DNA of 64,000 nucleotides. Origin: Sphingobacterium sp. CZ-UAM. Its GTDB lineage: Bacteria > Bacteroidota > Bacteroidia > Sphingobacteriales > Sphingobacteriaceae. Made by a program: the position numbers and the translations under genes. The notes under the pieces were generated by a model. It searched no databases. It saw only the letters and a list, made by a program, of their open reading frames with translations, and was not told the origin of the DNA. Positions 26,703-35,242 of the stretch are shown here, in pieces. The DNA lies in contig NZ_MTCM01000001.1 in NCBI RefSeq assembly GCF_002000245.1, forward strand, positions 2,046,001-2,110,000. Direction: 5' to 3'. Every line of letters starts with the position of its first letter. The stretch's first letter is position 1.

Positions 26703-27215
26703 TTTCTCCGAGGGGGCGCAGGATCCTCCCAAGGGAATTTACTTTTCTCTTAGGGGATCTTGGTTTTCTCCTAAGAGGATGTGGCATTCTCCCTGGGGAG
26801 TTTACTTTTTCCTTAGGGGATTTTGGTTTTCTCCCAAGGGGACGCTACATCCTCTCAGGGGAATTTACTTTTCCCTTAAGGGATTTTGGTTTTCTCCCAA
26901 GGAGACACAGCATTTTCCCAGGGAAATTTACTTTTCCCTCAAGGGATTTTGGTTTTCTCCCAAGGGGACGCTACATCCTCTCAGGGGAATTTACTTTTCC
27001 CTTAAGGGATTTTGGTTTCCCCCGAATGGGACGCAGCATTCTCCGAGGGGAATTTACTTTTCTCTTAAAGGATTTTGGTTTTCTCCCAAGGGAATGCAGG
27101 ATCCTCTCAGGGGAATTTACTTTTCCCTTAGGGGATTTTGGTTTTCTCCCAAGGGGACGCAGCATTCTCCTGGGGGAATTTACTTTTCCCTTAGGGGATT
27201 TTGATTTTCCCCTAA
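26703..27215. repeat. 63-bp tandem repeat array made of 21-bp palindromic units
   Basis: The segment TTTACTTTT recurs at 26738, 26801, 26864, 26927, 26990, 27053, 27116 and 27179, exactly 63 bp apart with no indel. Each 63-bp unit splits into three related 21-bp units, each centred on a palindrome-like core such as TCCCTTAAGGGA, CTCCCAAGGGGA or CTCTCAGGGGA. I count about 25 such cores. The array fills most of the 890-bp gap 26620-27510. There are no spacers of unique sequence, so it is not a CRISPR array. Reading frames are open through it on both strands because the period is a multiple of three. Confidence 0.92.
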
Positions 27216-27308
27216 ATTCACCTTCGAGAAACCAATGCTACAAATCATGCGATTAAAAGCAATAAATCCACTTTTTACAAAAAAACAACTTGTAATTCAA
27301 TAAATCAT

Positions 27309-27370
27309 AGGGGTAAAATTCTGCCAAAAAGTTTTTTGTGCTTTTTAGATTTTGGCAGAATTTTACCCCT
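27309..27370. repeat. 21-bp perfect hairpin next to the satellite array
   Basis: Arms 27309-27329 and 27350-27370 are exact reverse complements (core GGGTAAAATTCTGCC) around a 20-nt T-rich loop. It lies 94 bases past the array and 140 before the AraC gene. It may be a strong terminator or the stem of a small RNA or mobile relic. After the right arm comes TCTATATGC, only weakly T-rich. Confidence 0.75.
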
Positions 27371-27510
27371 TCTATATGCTGCGAATTGTTTATATGGGCG
27401 GACTAGTCTCCTATTTATCTGAGCAACATGGAAGTTATCAGCAATTCTTCTGGGGAAAATTGAACTGTAAATGACCGTGGTTTGTAAAACGAATTTTATA
27501 ATTTAGTAGT

Positions 27511-28419
27511 ATGAACTCAGCTGAAAGTGTAACAGATTTCTACAAAAGACAACCAGGCTTTGCGAACCTAGACTTACCGCTTAATAATACGGGTATTGGG
27601 CATTTCAATGTGTTTAGTCGAGAATCCTGTACGGTGGTCTCCCCTTATAACCGTCGTGATTTTTATAAAACTTCATTGATTATAGGTCGGGGCAAATTAT
27701 ATTATGCAGATAAATGGATACAGATCGATCGACCTGCGATGTTATTTGCCAATCCGGTCGTGCCCTACGCCTGGGAACCGGAGTCTACGGCACAATCTGG
27801 TTGGTATTGTGTCTTTACGGAAGAATTTATTCAACATAGTGAACGCATAGAAAGTTTAAAGGATTCTCCCCTTTTTAAAATTGGAAGCAACCCAATTTAT
27901 TTTCCAAATACAGAACAGCTGGATGAAATCTCAACAATTTTCAAAAAAATGTTGTCTGAGATGAATTCAGATTATGCACATAAAGACGATGTCTTGCGCA
28001 GCTACCTGCATCTATTGATCCATGAGACAATGAAGTCAAGCCCTGCTCAGGAGTTTGGTGCATATACCAACGCATCTACCCGTGTATCGAGTCTATTTTT
28101 GGAACTCCTGGAACGTCAATTCCCAGTAAACACATTGGATACTGGTCTGCAACTGAAAAGCCCAGGGGATTATGCCCATGCCCTTTCGGTGCATATCAAT
28201 CACCTGAACCGCTCTGTAAAAGAAACAACAGGTAAAACCACAAGTGCACATATCGCCAGCCGCATTGCGCAGGAAGCGCGGGCATTGCTACTACATACCA
28301 ATTGGAATATCGCCGATATCGCTTATAAATTAGGCTTTGAATACCCTTCTTATTTCACAAACTTTTTCAAAAAACATACTGGAATGTCACCAAACCAATT
28401 ACGGATGACGACTGTTTGA
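27511..28419 (+). CDS. AraC family transcriptional regulator
   Basis: The 302 residues comprise an N-terminal cupin-like sensor domain (about 40-130) and a C-terminal double helix-turn-helix. The second HTH is typical: NIADIAYKLGFEYPSYFTNF, then FKKHTGMSPNQLR. The aldo/keto reductase gene starts 82 bases downstream on the same strand. The gap between them holds a perfect palindrome, so this regulator probably controls the reductase. The inducer is unknown. Confidence 0.88.
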   Translation: MNSAESVTDFYKRQPGFANLDLPLNNTGIGHFNVFSRESCTVVSPYNRRDFYKTSLIIGRGKLYYADKWIQIDRPAMLFANPVVPYAWEPESTAQSGWYCVFTEEFIQHSERIESLKDSPLFKIGSNPIYFPNTEQLDEISTIFKKMLSEMNSDYAHKDDVLRSYLHLLIHETMKSSPAQEFGAYTNASTRVSSLFLELLERQFPVNTLDTGLQLKSPGDYAHALSVHINHLNRSVKETTGKTTSAHIASRIAQEARALLLHTNWNIADIAYKLGFEYPSYFTNFFKKHTGMSPNQLRMTTV

Positions 28420-28441
28420 AAAATATAATTATCTGTTTGAT

Positions 28442-28457
28442 TGTCTTAAGTAAGACA
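28442..28457. promoter_or_regulatory. Palindromic operator before aldo/keto reductase
   Basis: TGTCTTA-AG-TAAGACA is a perfect 7+7 palindrome. A -7-like TACTTTTG lies at 28472-28479, with no TTG at the usual -33 spacing. The palindrome ends 14 bases upstream, where an activator would replace the missing -33 element. Confidence 0.6.
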
Positions 28458-28501
28458 CCGTATACCTTCGCTACTTTTGTATTGAACAAAATATAACAGT
28501 T

Positions 28502-29503
28502 ATGAAATATAGAAATCTCGGAACAACAAACGAACAGTTATCTGCTATTGGATTAGGTTGCATGGGAATGAGTTTTGCCTATGGACCTACAGACGAAAAA
28601 GAGAGTATTGCTACACTTGAAAGGGCATTGGACCTTGGCGTAAACTTCTGGGATACAGCGGACATGTACGGCAATGGCGCCAACGAAGAATTGATCTCAA
28701 AAGTTCTGGTTCCCAATCGGGATAAGGTATTTATTGCAACCAAATTTGGCTTTCGTTTCAAGGATGGACAGGCGGGACCAAGCGGCACCGCAAACACTTA
28801 TTTTGACGGATCACCTGCCTGGATAAAAATTGCTGTAGAAAATAGTCTCAGAAGACTTCGCATCGATACCATAGATCTGTATTATGCACATCGGGTGGAT
28901 CCGAATATCCCGATCGAAGATACTGTAGGCGCTATGGCGGAACTGGTCAAAGAAGGAAAAGTAAGATATCTCGGACTGAGTGAGGCATCGCCGGCTTCGA
29001 TCATCAAAGCCAATGCGGTTCATCCCATTGCGGCACTGCAAAGTGAGTATTCTCTGCTAACACGTGATGTAGAAAAAGAAATACTACAGACTGTACGTGA
29101 TTTGGGTATCAGTTTAATCCCCTATTCACCACTTGCCAGAGGTTTATTTTCCAATACCTTAAATTTAGATAGTCTGGCAGCAGACGATTTTAGAAGAACA
29201 CTTCCCCGCAATCAAGGAGAACATGCGGAAAATAACGCTCGTTTGATTGCTGAATTTGCGCTCTTAGCTCAAGATAAACATTGTTCGCCAATACAATTGG
29301 CGCTGGCTTGGGTGCTTGCTCAGGGGAATGACATCATTCCAATTCCAGGTACGAAAAAAAGAAAGTATCTAGAAGAAAACGCAGGTGCTATCGAAGTCCA
29401 ATTGTCGGATTCGGATCTAAACGCCATTGAAGAAATACTTCGGAAATACCCAAATGTGGGCGCTCGTTATAGCGATGGTGCAATGGCATTGGTCAACAAT
29501 TAA
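28502..29503 (+). CDS. Aldo/keto reductase
   Basis: The 333 residues are full length for the family. The TIM-barrel signatures are intact: [20 protein letters not shown] carries the catalytic Asp and Tyr (about 47-66), the Lys is in VFIATKFGF, and the His is in [11 protein letters not shown]. The cofactor loop is in [19 protein letters not shown] near 279-297. It most resembles the AKR13-like group (YajO/IolS type), which reduces aldehydes and ketones with NADPH. The substrate is not visible. It follows an AraC gene and a palindromic operator. Confidence 0.9.
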   Translation: MKYRNLGTTNEQLSAIGLGCMGMSFAYGPTDEKESIATLERALDLGVNFWDTADMYGNGANEELISKVLVPNRDKVFIATKFGFRFKDGQAGPSGTANTYFDGSPAWIKIAVENSLRRLRIDTIDLYYAHRVDPNIPIEDTVGAMAELVKEGKVRYLGLSEASPASIIKANAVHPIAALQSEYSLLTRDVEKEILQTVRDLGISLIPYSPLARGLFSNTLNLDSLAADDFRRTLPRNQGEHAENNARLIAEFALLAQDKHCSPIQLALAWVLAQGNDIIPIPGTKKRKYLEENAGAIEVQLSDSDLNAIEEILRKYPNVGARYSDGAMALVNN

Positions 29504-29667
29504 TGGATCAACTTTAACCGATACGGGGTATAGCATGCATTTTACACTAAATGATCTCTCCGACTCCGTATTTGTTTTATTGAGACTTAAACCTCTATCC
29601 GCTTCTACCACTGAGACATAACCATACCCTAAAATGGGGTGATGTATTTTTCTAGGTATTATTTCAG

Positions 29668-29715
29668 GAACCTTGCTGTTGTCTATTGATCCAACAGCAA
29701 GGTTCATCTTTATTT
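29668..29715 (+). terminator. Terminator between convergent genes
   Basis: A perfect 14-bp stem (29668-29681 with 29692-29705, GAACCTTGCTGTTG) has a 10-nt loop and is followed by ATCTTTATTTA. It lies 165 bases past the reductase and 9 bases from the end of the convergent porin gene, so it probably serves both. Nothing else was seen in 29504-29667. Confidence 0.75.
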
Positions 29716-30802
29716 AGAAACTAACAGTTAGTGCCATAACAGCCGTTGTGCTATTTTTCACCAAACTATTACTCCGATTTAGGAAGATTGCTTCTTTGTT
29801 GGTCAGATTACGTATTTCTGTCCGCCAGAGTACATTGGGGAGAATTGCATAATCAGCATTGAGCGAGTACCCAAATGTTTGGAACCCATTTTTTGCGTCG
29901 GTAGAGATAATGACTCCCTTTTTATCCTGATAGTATTCTCCCCGAGCAGTAAGGCTGAATTTATCGGATCCTGTATAACGTGCAATTAATACCGGGGTAT
30001 ACCAGACATTGTATTTGCTGCTCCCTTTTTCCTTTTGCTCTGCACCGATGTCAAAACCTACCGTGAATCCGACCTGTTTATTTAGCTGATAAATAGCATA
30101 TAAGTTATGAAAATAACGCATCTGTCTGACACTATCCGCTTTATCACTGCCGATAAAAGATCCACTATTGATCGTTAAATTACCGGTCGGCTTATATACA
30201 AGCTGATGTCCGAAGGCAGGCAAACTATTGCCATCGACACGCTGTATACGTTGCCAACCGTTTAATACAAGTCCGCTAAGAAATAATTTTCCAGATGCAG
30301 AGGTGTAAGATATTTTTGCGCCGGTTTCAAAATAGGGCGAATTATCGGCAAAAAGGCTCCTTGTCACTGTCCAATTGTCCTTTCCAATGGCACTTTCAAA
30401 ACCCAAATGGGAAGAGAAAATACCGGCATCAATCCATAAATTATGCTTCTTTGAGATGCGTATACCAGCATTGGCTTCATAGATATTCTTCAATACTCCA
30501 GGCTCCGCCGCATAGTTGGCATTCATGTAGGTACCTGTTGCCAAGGTTACATTGGCCCGCGTCTTCTCCGTATTATAGGTAGCTTTTAGCATGGCCAGAT
30601 TAATATTCACTTCATTGTTACGGTTATGGCTGTAAACAAAACCCGGACGCGTATTTCCAAGAGGGTTATTGAAATCCCGCATATAATAAGCTTCCACATA
30701 TCCGTTGAATGAAAGCGGATTATTTTTCGTTGTGTCTTCCTGTGCAAATAGTGATGTTGTTGCCCCAAGTACGAGGGAGGCCAACAGGGTTAATTTCTTC
30801 AT
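29714..30802 (-). CDS. Outer-membrane beta-barrel porin (BBP2-like)
   Basis: The 362 residues open with a Sec signal ending LFAQ near residue 21, then a barrel-like pattern starting NPLSFNGYVEAYYMRDFNNP. It contains the segment IDAGIFSSHLGFESAIGKDN, typical of the BBP2_2/OmpL-like putative porins of Bacteroidota. It ends in TVSF with C-terminal Phe, as needed for barrel insertion. Substrate unknown. In other genomes such porins sit near inorganic ion transporters, but no transporter is adjacent here. Confidence 0.8.
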   Translation of the reverse strand: MKKLTLLASLVLGATTSLFAQEDTTKNNPLSFNGYVEAYYMRDFNNPLGNTRPGFVYSHNRNNEVNINLAMLKATYNTEKTRANVTLATGTYMNANYAAEPGVLKNIYEANAGIRISKKHNLWIDAGIFSSHLGFESAIGKDNWTVTRSLFADNSPYFETGAKISYTSASGKLFLSGLVLNGWQRIQRVDGNSLPAFGHQLVYKPTGNLTINSGSFIGSDKADSVRQMRYFHNLYAIYQLNKQVGFTVGFDIGAEQKEKGSSKYNVWYTPVLIARYTGSDKFSLTARGEYYQDKKGVIISTDAKNGFQTFGYSLNADYAILPNVLWRTEIRNLTNKEAIFLNRSNSLVKNSTTAVMALTVSF

Positions 30803-30891
30803 TTATTTAATTTTTGACTGTCATTTATTCTATTCGTATAGCTACGCTTTGGCATTTATTTTCCCATCATTGTCATTTTGCTATCACCTAG

Positions 30892-31032
30892 ATTCGTTTT
30901 ATTTCGGCTAAGGACTGCAGCCCGTTGTATACTCGACATAGTGGCTACTCCGACTATATCCTTTCACCAAAAGCTGATATCGCGATTGCATTTTCAAAAT
31001 TTAACCGAGATACAGCTGATAGATCATGGTAA
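30892..31032 (+). pseudogene. Possible serine-hydrolase C-terminal remnant
   Basis: One plus-strand frame reads RHSGYSDYILSPKADIAIAF, then SKFNRDTADRSW and a stop at 31030-31032. The H-S-G-x..Y...SP....I-A-I-A pattern recalls the last conserved strand of beta-lactamase-type serine hydrolases (HxGxxxG...P..xIAIxxxxN). A stop in the same frame lies about 15 codons upstream, so at most a fragment remains. It overlaps a competing minus-strand ORF at 31001-31123. Weak. Confidence 0.22.
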
Positions 31033-31123
31033 GGATCAAGATGGTCATCACAACCTTCGCTATGCGATCCATAGACAATTTTCGGGGCGACTGCTGCTCC
31101 TGATTTTCTTTTAAATCTTTCAT
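31001..31123 (-). CDS. Possible 40-residue small membrane protein
   Basis: The minus strand encodes MKDLKENQEQQSPRKLSMDR and then a single membrane helix (IAKVVMTILILTMIYQLYLG). The charged, Gln-rich N-terminus followed by one clean hydrophobic helix at the end is typical of real single-pass small proteins. It is about 200 bases upstream of the porin on the same strand. No family is recognised. It lies in the 837-bp gap 30803-31639. Confidence 0.45.
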   Translation of the reverse strand: MKDLKENQEQQSPRKLSMDRIAKVVMTILILTMIYQLYLG

Positions 31124-31273
31124 GGCTAACGTTAACTTAAGTGTTGTTCTACTTTGTATTTTCTTAATTTTTCTCAAAGGAATCCATCACATTTTAAAGC
31201 ATAACTAAAAGCAAAGTATTCGAGTTATTATCAGTACTCGTATTTTCACTTTGCTGTGGATTATTAGAGATTC

Positions 31274-31492
31274 GTGAACTATTATTTTCATTCTTGGAGA
31301 TGTCATATCATCCGCGGGCGGTTTATCAGCTTCAATGTGGGCGGGCTCTGTGCCGATTCTTTTATTTTTCTAATCATCTTCATTTTTATATACGTTGTCC
31401 CTATATGCCAAACACTAGTCCACAGTTTTTACGAACAACGTAAAACACTAAAAGACAATAGATTTAAAAAGAAAAGATTAAAATCAAAATAG
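31274..31492 (+). CDS. Possible small membrane protein
   Basis: A 72-residue frame has a hydrophobic stretch (DSFIFLIIFIFIYVVPICQT) and a strongly basic tail (KTLKDNRFKKKRLKSK), a plausible single-pass topology. The first 30 residues look random, and the true start is unclear. No family. The rest of the 30803-31639 gap holds nothing else I can support. Confidence 0.28.
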   Translation: MNYYFHSWRCHIIRGRFISFNVGGLCADSFIFLIIFIFIYVVPICQTLVHSFYEQRKTLKDNRFKKKRLKSK

Positions 31493-31639
31493 CTAGATCC
31501 TATCAGAATGAAAGGGTAATTTTATCAAAATGAGAATTGAACCCTCAGATAAACTATCGAAAAATAAAAACAAAAAACATGAATAATCTGTAAATTAGGT
31601 ATTCAAGAATAGGGAGTGAATTTAACCCGTAACAATTAG

Positions 31640-32371
31640 ATGCAAGAAAATAAATACGACGATCCAAAATTTTTCGAAGAATATAGCAAAATGTATCGGT
31701 CACAGAAAGGCTTATTGGGAGCTGGCGAATGGCATGAATTTCAAAAGCTCTTACCAAACCTGAGGGACAATGCTGTGCTCGATTTAGGCTGTGGGTATGG
31801 TTGGCATTGTCGATATGTGATTGAAAATGGCGCAAAATCTGTTATTGGCGTAGATCTATCCGAAAAAATGTTGGAGAAGGCCAACGAGATCAATAAACTG
31901 GAAGGAATCGAATATCAACGAAATGCAATTGAAGAGCTTACTTTCAGATCCGGACAATTTAATCTAGTGATCAGTTCTTTGGCATTTCATTACATACAAG
32001 ACTTTGATGCACTCTGTCGGAATATTTACAATTGGCTCCAACCTGTAGGGAAATTTTTATTCTCGATAGAGCATCCTGTTTTTACCGCGCAAGGCAACCA
32101 AGATTGGATCTACAACAAAGATGGAGACAAACTCTATTGGCCTGTAGACAACTATTTTCTCATGGGGGCTAGAGAGACAACATTTTTGGGAAATACGGTT
32201 CTAAAGTACCATAGAACAATTACTTCTTACCTCAGTAGCATTCTACAAAGTGGATTTAAAATAAACGCTTGTGTTGAGCCTGAACCCAGTACAGAAATGC
32301 TCGAAAATTTTCCAGCAATGGGTGATGAATTGAGAAGACCGATGATGTTGATTATTTCCGCTGAAAAGTAG
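31640..32371 (+). CDS. Class I SAM-dependent methyltransferase
   Basis: The 243 residues carry motif I in AVLDLGCGYGWHCRYVIENG at about 45-64, the acidic motif II in VIGVDLSEKML, and motif IV-like FNLVISSLAFHYIQD near 110-124. This is a Methyltransf_11/25-type Rossmann fold acting on small molecules or lipids. The substrate is unknown. It stands alone, without an obvious partner. Confidence 0.85.
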   Translation: MQENKYDDPKFFEEYSKMYRSQKGLLGAGEWHEFQKLLPNLRDNAVLDLGCGYGWHCRYVIENGAKSVIGVDLSEKMLEKANEINKLEGIEYQRNAIEELTFRSGQFNLVISSLAFHYIQDFDALCRNIYNWLQPVGKFLFSIEHPVFTAQGNQDWIYNKDGDKLYWPVDNYFLMGARETTFLGNTVLKYHRTITSYLSSILQSGFKINACVEPEPSTEMLENFPAMGDELRRPMMLIISAEK

Positions 32372-32499
32372 TTCGCTACATCGGCTTCCTCTGTAACAAA
32401 TTTGCATAAGAGCCTGTATTTATAATGGAAAGCAAACATTAAAATTTATTTTAGTGTATCAGGTTCCTAAAAACATTCAAGTACAACAAACTTTAAACA

Positions 32500-33231
32500 A
32501 TGATAAACTTAAACCTATTCAAAAAAATTGCAGTGGCTGCCTGTATCAGCTGTCTATTTTATTCGTGTAATAAGGAGGCTAGTGCTCCAAATACATTGAC
32601 TGAGGAAGAACAAAAAGAAGGCTGGCAGCTCCTATTTGACGGCACTACCCTGAACAATTGGCATACCTACAACAATGAGAAAAAAGCACCGACGGCCTGG
32701 TTGGTGCGGAATGGTACAATCTATTGCGATCCAAATAACGAAAGTCAAAAATATGATCTAGTGTCCAACAGCGACTATAAAAATTATGAGTTCAAATTTG
32801 AATGGAAACTGGAAAAGGAAGGCAACAGTGGCGTTTTCGTCAATGTACAGGAACAGCCGGATATCAACGCGACTTATCACTCAGGCCCTGAATATCAATT
32901 GCTCGCAGATTCGCACCCTGACTTTGACAAACCATTAAAACGTGCTGGTTGTCTCTACATGTTTTTACCCCAACAAAATTTTGTCAGCACCAAAGCTAAA
33001 GATGATTGGAACCAATCAAGCATTGTGCAAAAAGACGGTAAAATAACCTTCTATCTGAATGGTACGGTCACCGCCGAAATGGATTTCAATTCGCAAAAAT
33101 GGAAGGATCTGGTAAAACATAGTACTTTCAAAGATTTTCCGGAATTCGGTCAACATGTTAGCGGTAAGCTCGCCCTTCAAGATTGGTCAAGAGGTGTATC
33201 TTTTAGAAATCTAAAGATAAAGCAATTATAA
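32500..33231 (+). CDS. DUF1080 (3-keto-disaccharide hydrolase) lipoprotein
   Basis: The 243 residues have a lipoprotein signal (FYSC, Cys 23) and the DUF1080 concanavalin-like fold. GWQLLFDGTTLNNWHTY is the usual opening, then NYEFKFEWKLEKEGNSGVFV and the ending LQDWSRGVSFRNLKIKQL. Members in Bacteroidota are periplasmic or surface glycan-related proteins, and some are shown to act on 3-keto-glycosides. It is a single gene closed by a terminator. Confidence 0.85.
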   Translation: MINLNLFKKIAVAACISCLFYSCNKEASAPNTLTEEEQKEGWQLLFDGTTLNNWHTYNNEKKAPTAWLVRNGTIYCDPNNESQKYDLVSNSDYKNYEFKFEWKLEKEGNSGVFVNVQEQPDINATYHSGPEYQLLADSHPDFDKPLKRAGCLYMFLPQQNFVSTKAKDDWNQSSIVQKDGKITFYLNGTVTAEMDFNSQKWKDLVKHSTFKDFPEFGQHVSGKLALQDWSRGVSFRNLKIKQL

Positions 33232-33253
33232 TCACACCTATATATAGCCTCAG

Positions 33254-33291
33254 AAGTCCTTCGTTCACACAAAAACGAAGGACTTTTTTAC
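33254..33291 (+). terminator. Terminator after DUF1080 gene
   Basis: A perfect 12-bp stem (AAGTCCTTCGTT, 33254-33265 with 33274-33285) is followed by TTTTTA. It lies 23 bases past the stop. The gap 33232-33590 otherwise holds only a palindrome at 33455. Confidence 0.85.
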
Positions 33292-33454
33292 GCCTGATTT
33301 TATCTATTCCCCCCAACTACCTGATTATGCTTCTGATCTGGATAGGTTAAATCACAAATAAAGTTCAACCAATTTTAACACGATTTGCAATCACTCTCAA
33401 TTTTAAATTTGAGTCCCTTTGTGCCGAATACCCGACAAATTTCGCAACATGTAC

Positions 33455-33470
33455 TGTTCGTAAACGAACA
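33455..33470. promoter_or_regulatory. Palindromic site TGTTCGT-AA-ACGAACA
   Basis: A perfect 7+7 palindrome with a 2-nt centre, about 120 bases before the S41 peptidase start. It could be a repressor site. No regulator gene lies next to it. Confidence 0.35.
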
Positions 33471-33590
33471 ATTATGCCCATCATCGGACACTTCAAAAGT
33501 TTATAAAAATCATATCTAACTTATAACAAAGCAACTATGAACTTGGCCAAATAATTGTCATCCTTCGGTTAATTAAAAATCCTAAATATT

Positions 33591-35051
33591 ATGTTTAAGC
33601 TTATTCTGTCATTTGCTTCTATTTTCATTTTCAGTGGTAATCTACAGGCGCAAAACTGTAATTGTGCTGAAAACCTTAAATGGGTCAAAAAAATTATTGA
33701 AGAAAATGATGCTGGTTTTCAATATGCTTTAGATCAGAAAGGATTGGACGCTTACCAAGCGCACAACGTGAAGATAGAGCAGAAATTAGCAGCTGTTAAA
33801 TCAAATTTAGACTGTACAAAACTCCTATCAGAATGGTTACAGTTTATCCGCAAAGGGCATTTGTCTATCAATCGAATCGATGGAAAAGATGTTGATGTAC
33901 TTGTCTCCAAAGACGATCATAGCGTCAATATAGCTCACCCTTCCATCCCTTTCTCCGAAGAAGAATTTAAGCTTTATCTCTCTGAGAAAAAAAGACAAGA
34001 TTTAGAGGGAATATGGGACTCTCCACCCTACCAAGTAGCGATCAAAAAGTATCCTGAGGGATATAAAGGCATTATCGTCGGATCGACAGCGGATAATTGG
34101 GTAGTTGGTGACGTCAAATTCACCCTAAATAATGAACTATCAGAAGGTACTTATTATCTTAGAGATAAATCCCAGGAAAAAATATCCTCCACATTAGCCA
34201 TTGGGGAAAATATCTTTCAATTGGGTAATTACCTATATACTAGAAAATATCCGATAGTAGAAAACTCGCCTTTAGAAGCGGATTTTGCAAAATCATATTC
34301 AACAGCTAAACCCTATCTGCAAAAGATCAATGCAAAAACAATTCTGTTACGTATCCCCAGTTTTAACGGTAGGCAAAAACAAACAATTGATAGCCTTATC
34401 GCCGCGAATAAACCACAGTTGAAAAAAACAGAAAACTTAATTATTGATATCCGAAATAACGGTGGCGGTAGTGATGGCAGTTATGCTGAAATTATTCCCT
34501 TCTTATATACAAACCCTATTCGTACCGTTGGTGTCACATTTTATTCCACAAAATTAAATAATAAGCGAATGTTGGACTTCTGCGAAAAGTATGAGGAATA
34601 TGGGATTGATCCAAAAGACGTTCCTTTCTATAAAGCTGCTTATGATAGCTTGAGCAATCATTTGGGAGAATTTGTCAATGTAAGACCAAACAGAAAAATA
34701 ATCAGCATTGATTCTAGCCATACGGCACTTCCCTATCCTAAACAAGTTGCGATTATCATCAATGGTGGAAATGGAAGCACGGCAGAGCAATTTTTACTTG
34801 AGGCTAAGCAAAGTAAAAAAGTTAAGCTTTTCGGCACAACAACTGCTGGTGTTCTTGACATCTCAAATATGTATTTTGTTGAATCCCCTTGCAAAGAATA
34901 TAGGTTGGGCTATTCACTTAGCAAAAGTTACCGGATCCCTGAAATGGCCATTGATAATAAAGGGATACAACCTGATTATTATATAGACCAAAGTGTACCT
35001 GCCCACGAATGGGTTGAGCATGTCAGAAAAGTACTTGATGGTTCGAACTAA
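33591..35051 (+). CDS. S41 family peptidase (C-terminal-processing-like), secreted
   Basis: The 486 residues begin with a Sec signal ending LQAQ near 21. The S41 core is in the second half: NLIIDIRNNGGGSDGSYAEI at about 283-302 and the catalytic Ser in NGGNGSTAEQFLLEA (Ser 396), followed by KLFGTTTAG. A clear PDZ domain is not seen. Family members cleave periplasmic or secreted proteins. A barrel-protein remnant lies just downstream. Substrate unknown. Confidence 0.85.
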   Translation: MFKLILSFASIFIFSGNLQAQNCNCAENLKWVKKIIEENDAGFQYALDQKGLDAYQAHNVKIEQKLAAVKSNLDCTKLLSEWLQFIRKGHLSINRIDGKDVDVLVSKDDHSVNIAHPSIPFSEEEFKLYLSEKKRQDLEGIWDSPPYQVAIKKYPEGYKGIIVGSTADNWVVGDVKFTLNNELSEGTYYLRDKSQEKISSTLAIGENIFQLGNYLYTRKYPIVENSPLEADFAKSYSTAKPYLQKINAKTILLRIPSFNGRQKQTIDSLIAANKPQLKKTENLIIDIRNNGGGSDGSYAEIIPFLYTNPIRTVGVTFYSTKLNNKRMLDFCEKYEEYGIDPKDVPFYKAAYDSLSNHLGEFVNVRPNRKIISIDSSHTALPYPKQVAIIINGGNGSTAEQFLLEAKQSKKVKLFGTTTAGVLDISNMYFVESPCKEYRLGYSLSKSYRIPEMAIDNKGIQPDYYIDQSVPAHEWVEHVRKVLDGSN

Positions 35052-35093
35052 CTGTTAAAAGAGAATTCCGACAACTTTGGCGCAATCTCCTAA

Positions 35094-35201
35094 CAAGCTT
35101 CACCATTCGGTATTCGTTATGGTAATAAAATTGGCGTATATGGTGAATTTGGTTTCGGATATCTGGGTATCGCCAATGTTGGTGTATCTTTCAAATTATA
35201 A
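35094..35201 (+). pseudogene. Outer-membrane barrel protein, C-terminal remnant
   Basis: After a stop at 35091-35093, the frame reads QASPFGIRYGNKIGVYGEFG, then FGYLGIANVGVSFKL and stops at 35199-35201. Alternating Gly and aromatic residues, with 'NVGVSFK-L' at the end, are typical of the last strands of OmpA/OmpW-type barrels of Bacteroidota. No start or signal peptide precedes it. It appears to be the tail of a deleted gene between the S41 peptidase and the next lipoprotein. Confidence 0.6.
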
Positions 35202-35242
35202 TATTTCATACTATAAATTAGTATAGTTTTTCAAACATTTAG

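Noticed and set aside
26779..27204. 141-codon open frame through the 63-bp repeat array
   Set aside because: Frames are open on both strands because the period is a multiple of three. The peptide is a low-complexity 7-residue repeat, and the only ATG lies inside the array.
26703..27215. CRISPR array
   Set aside because: The units are contiguous, without unique spacers, and no cas gene is near.
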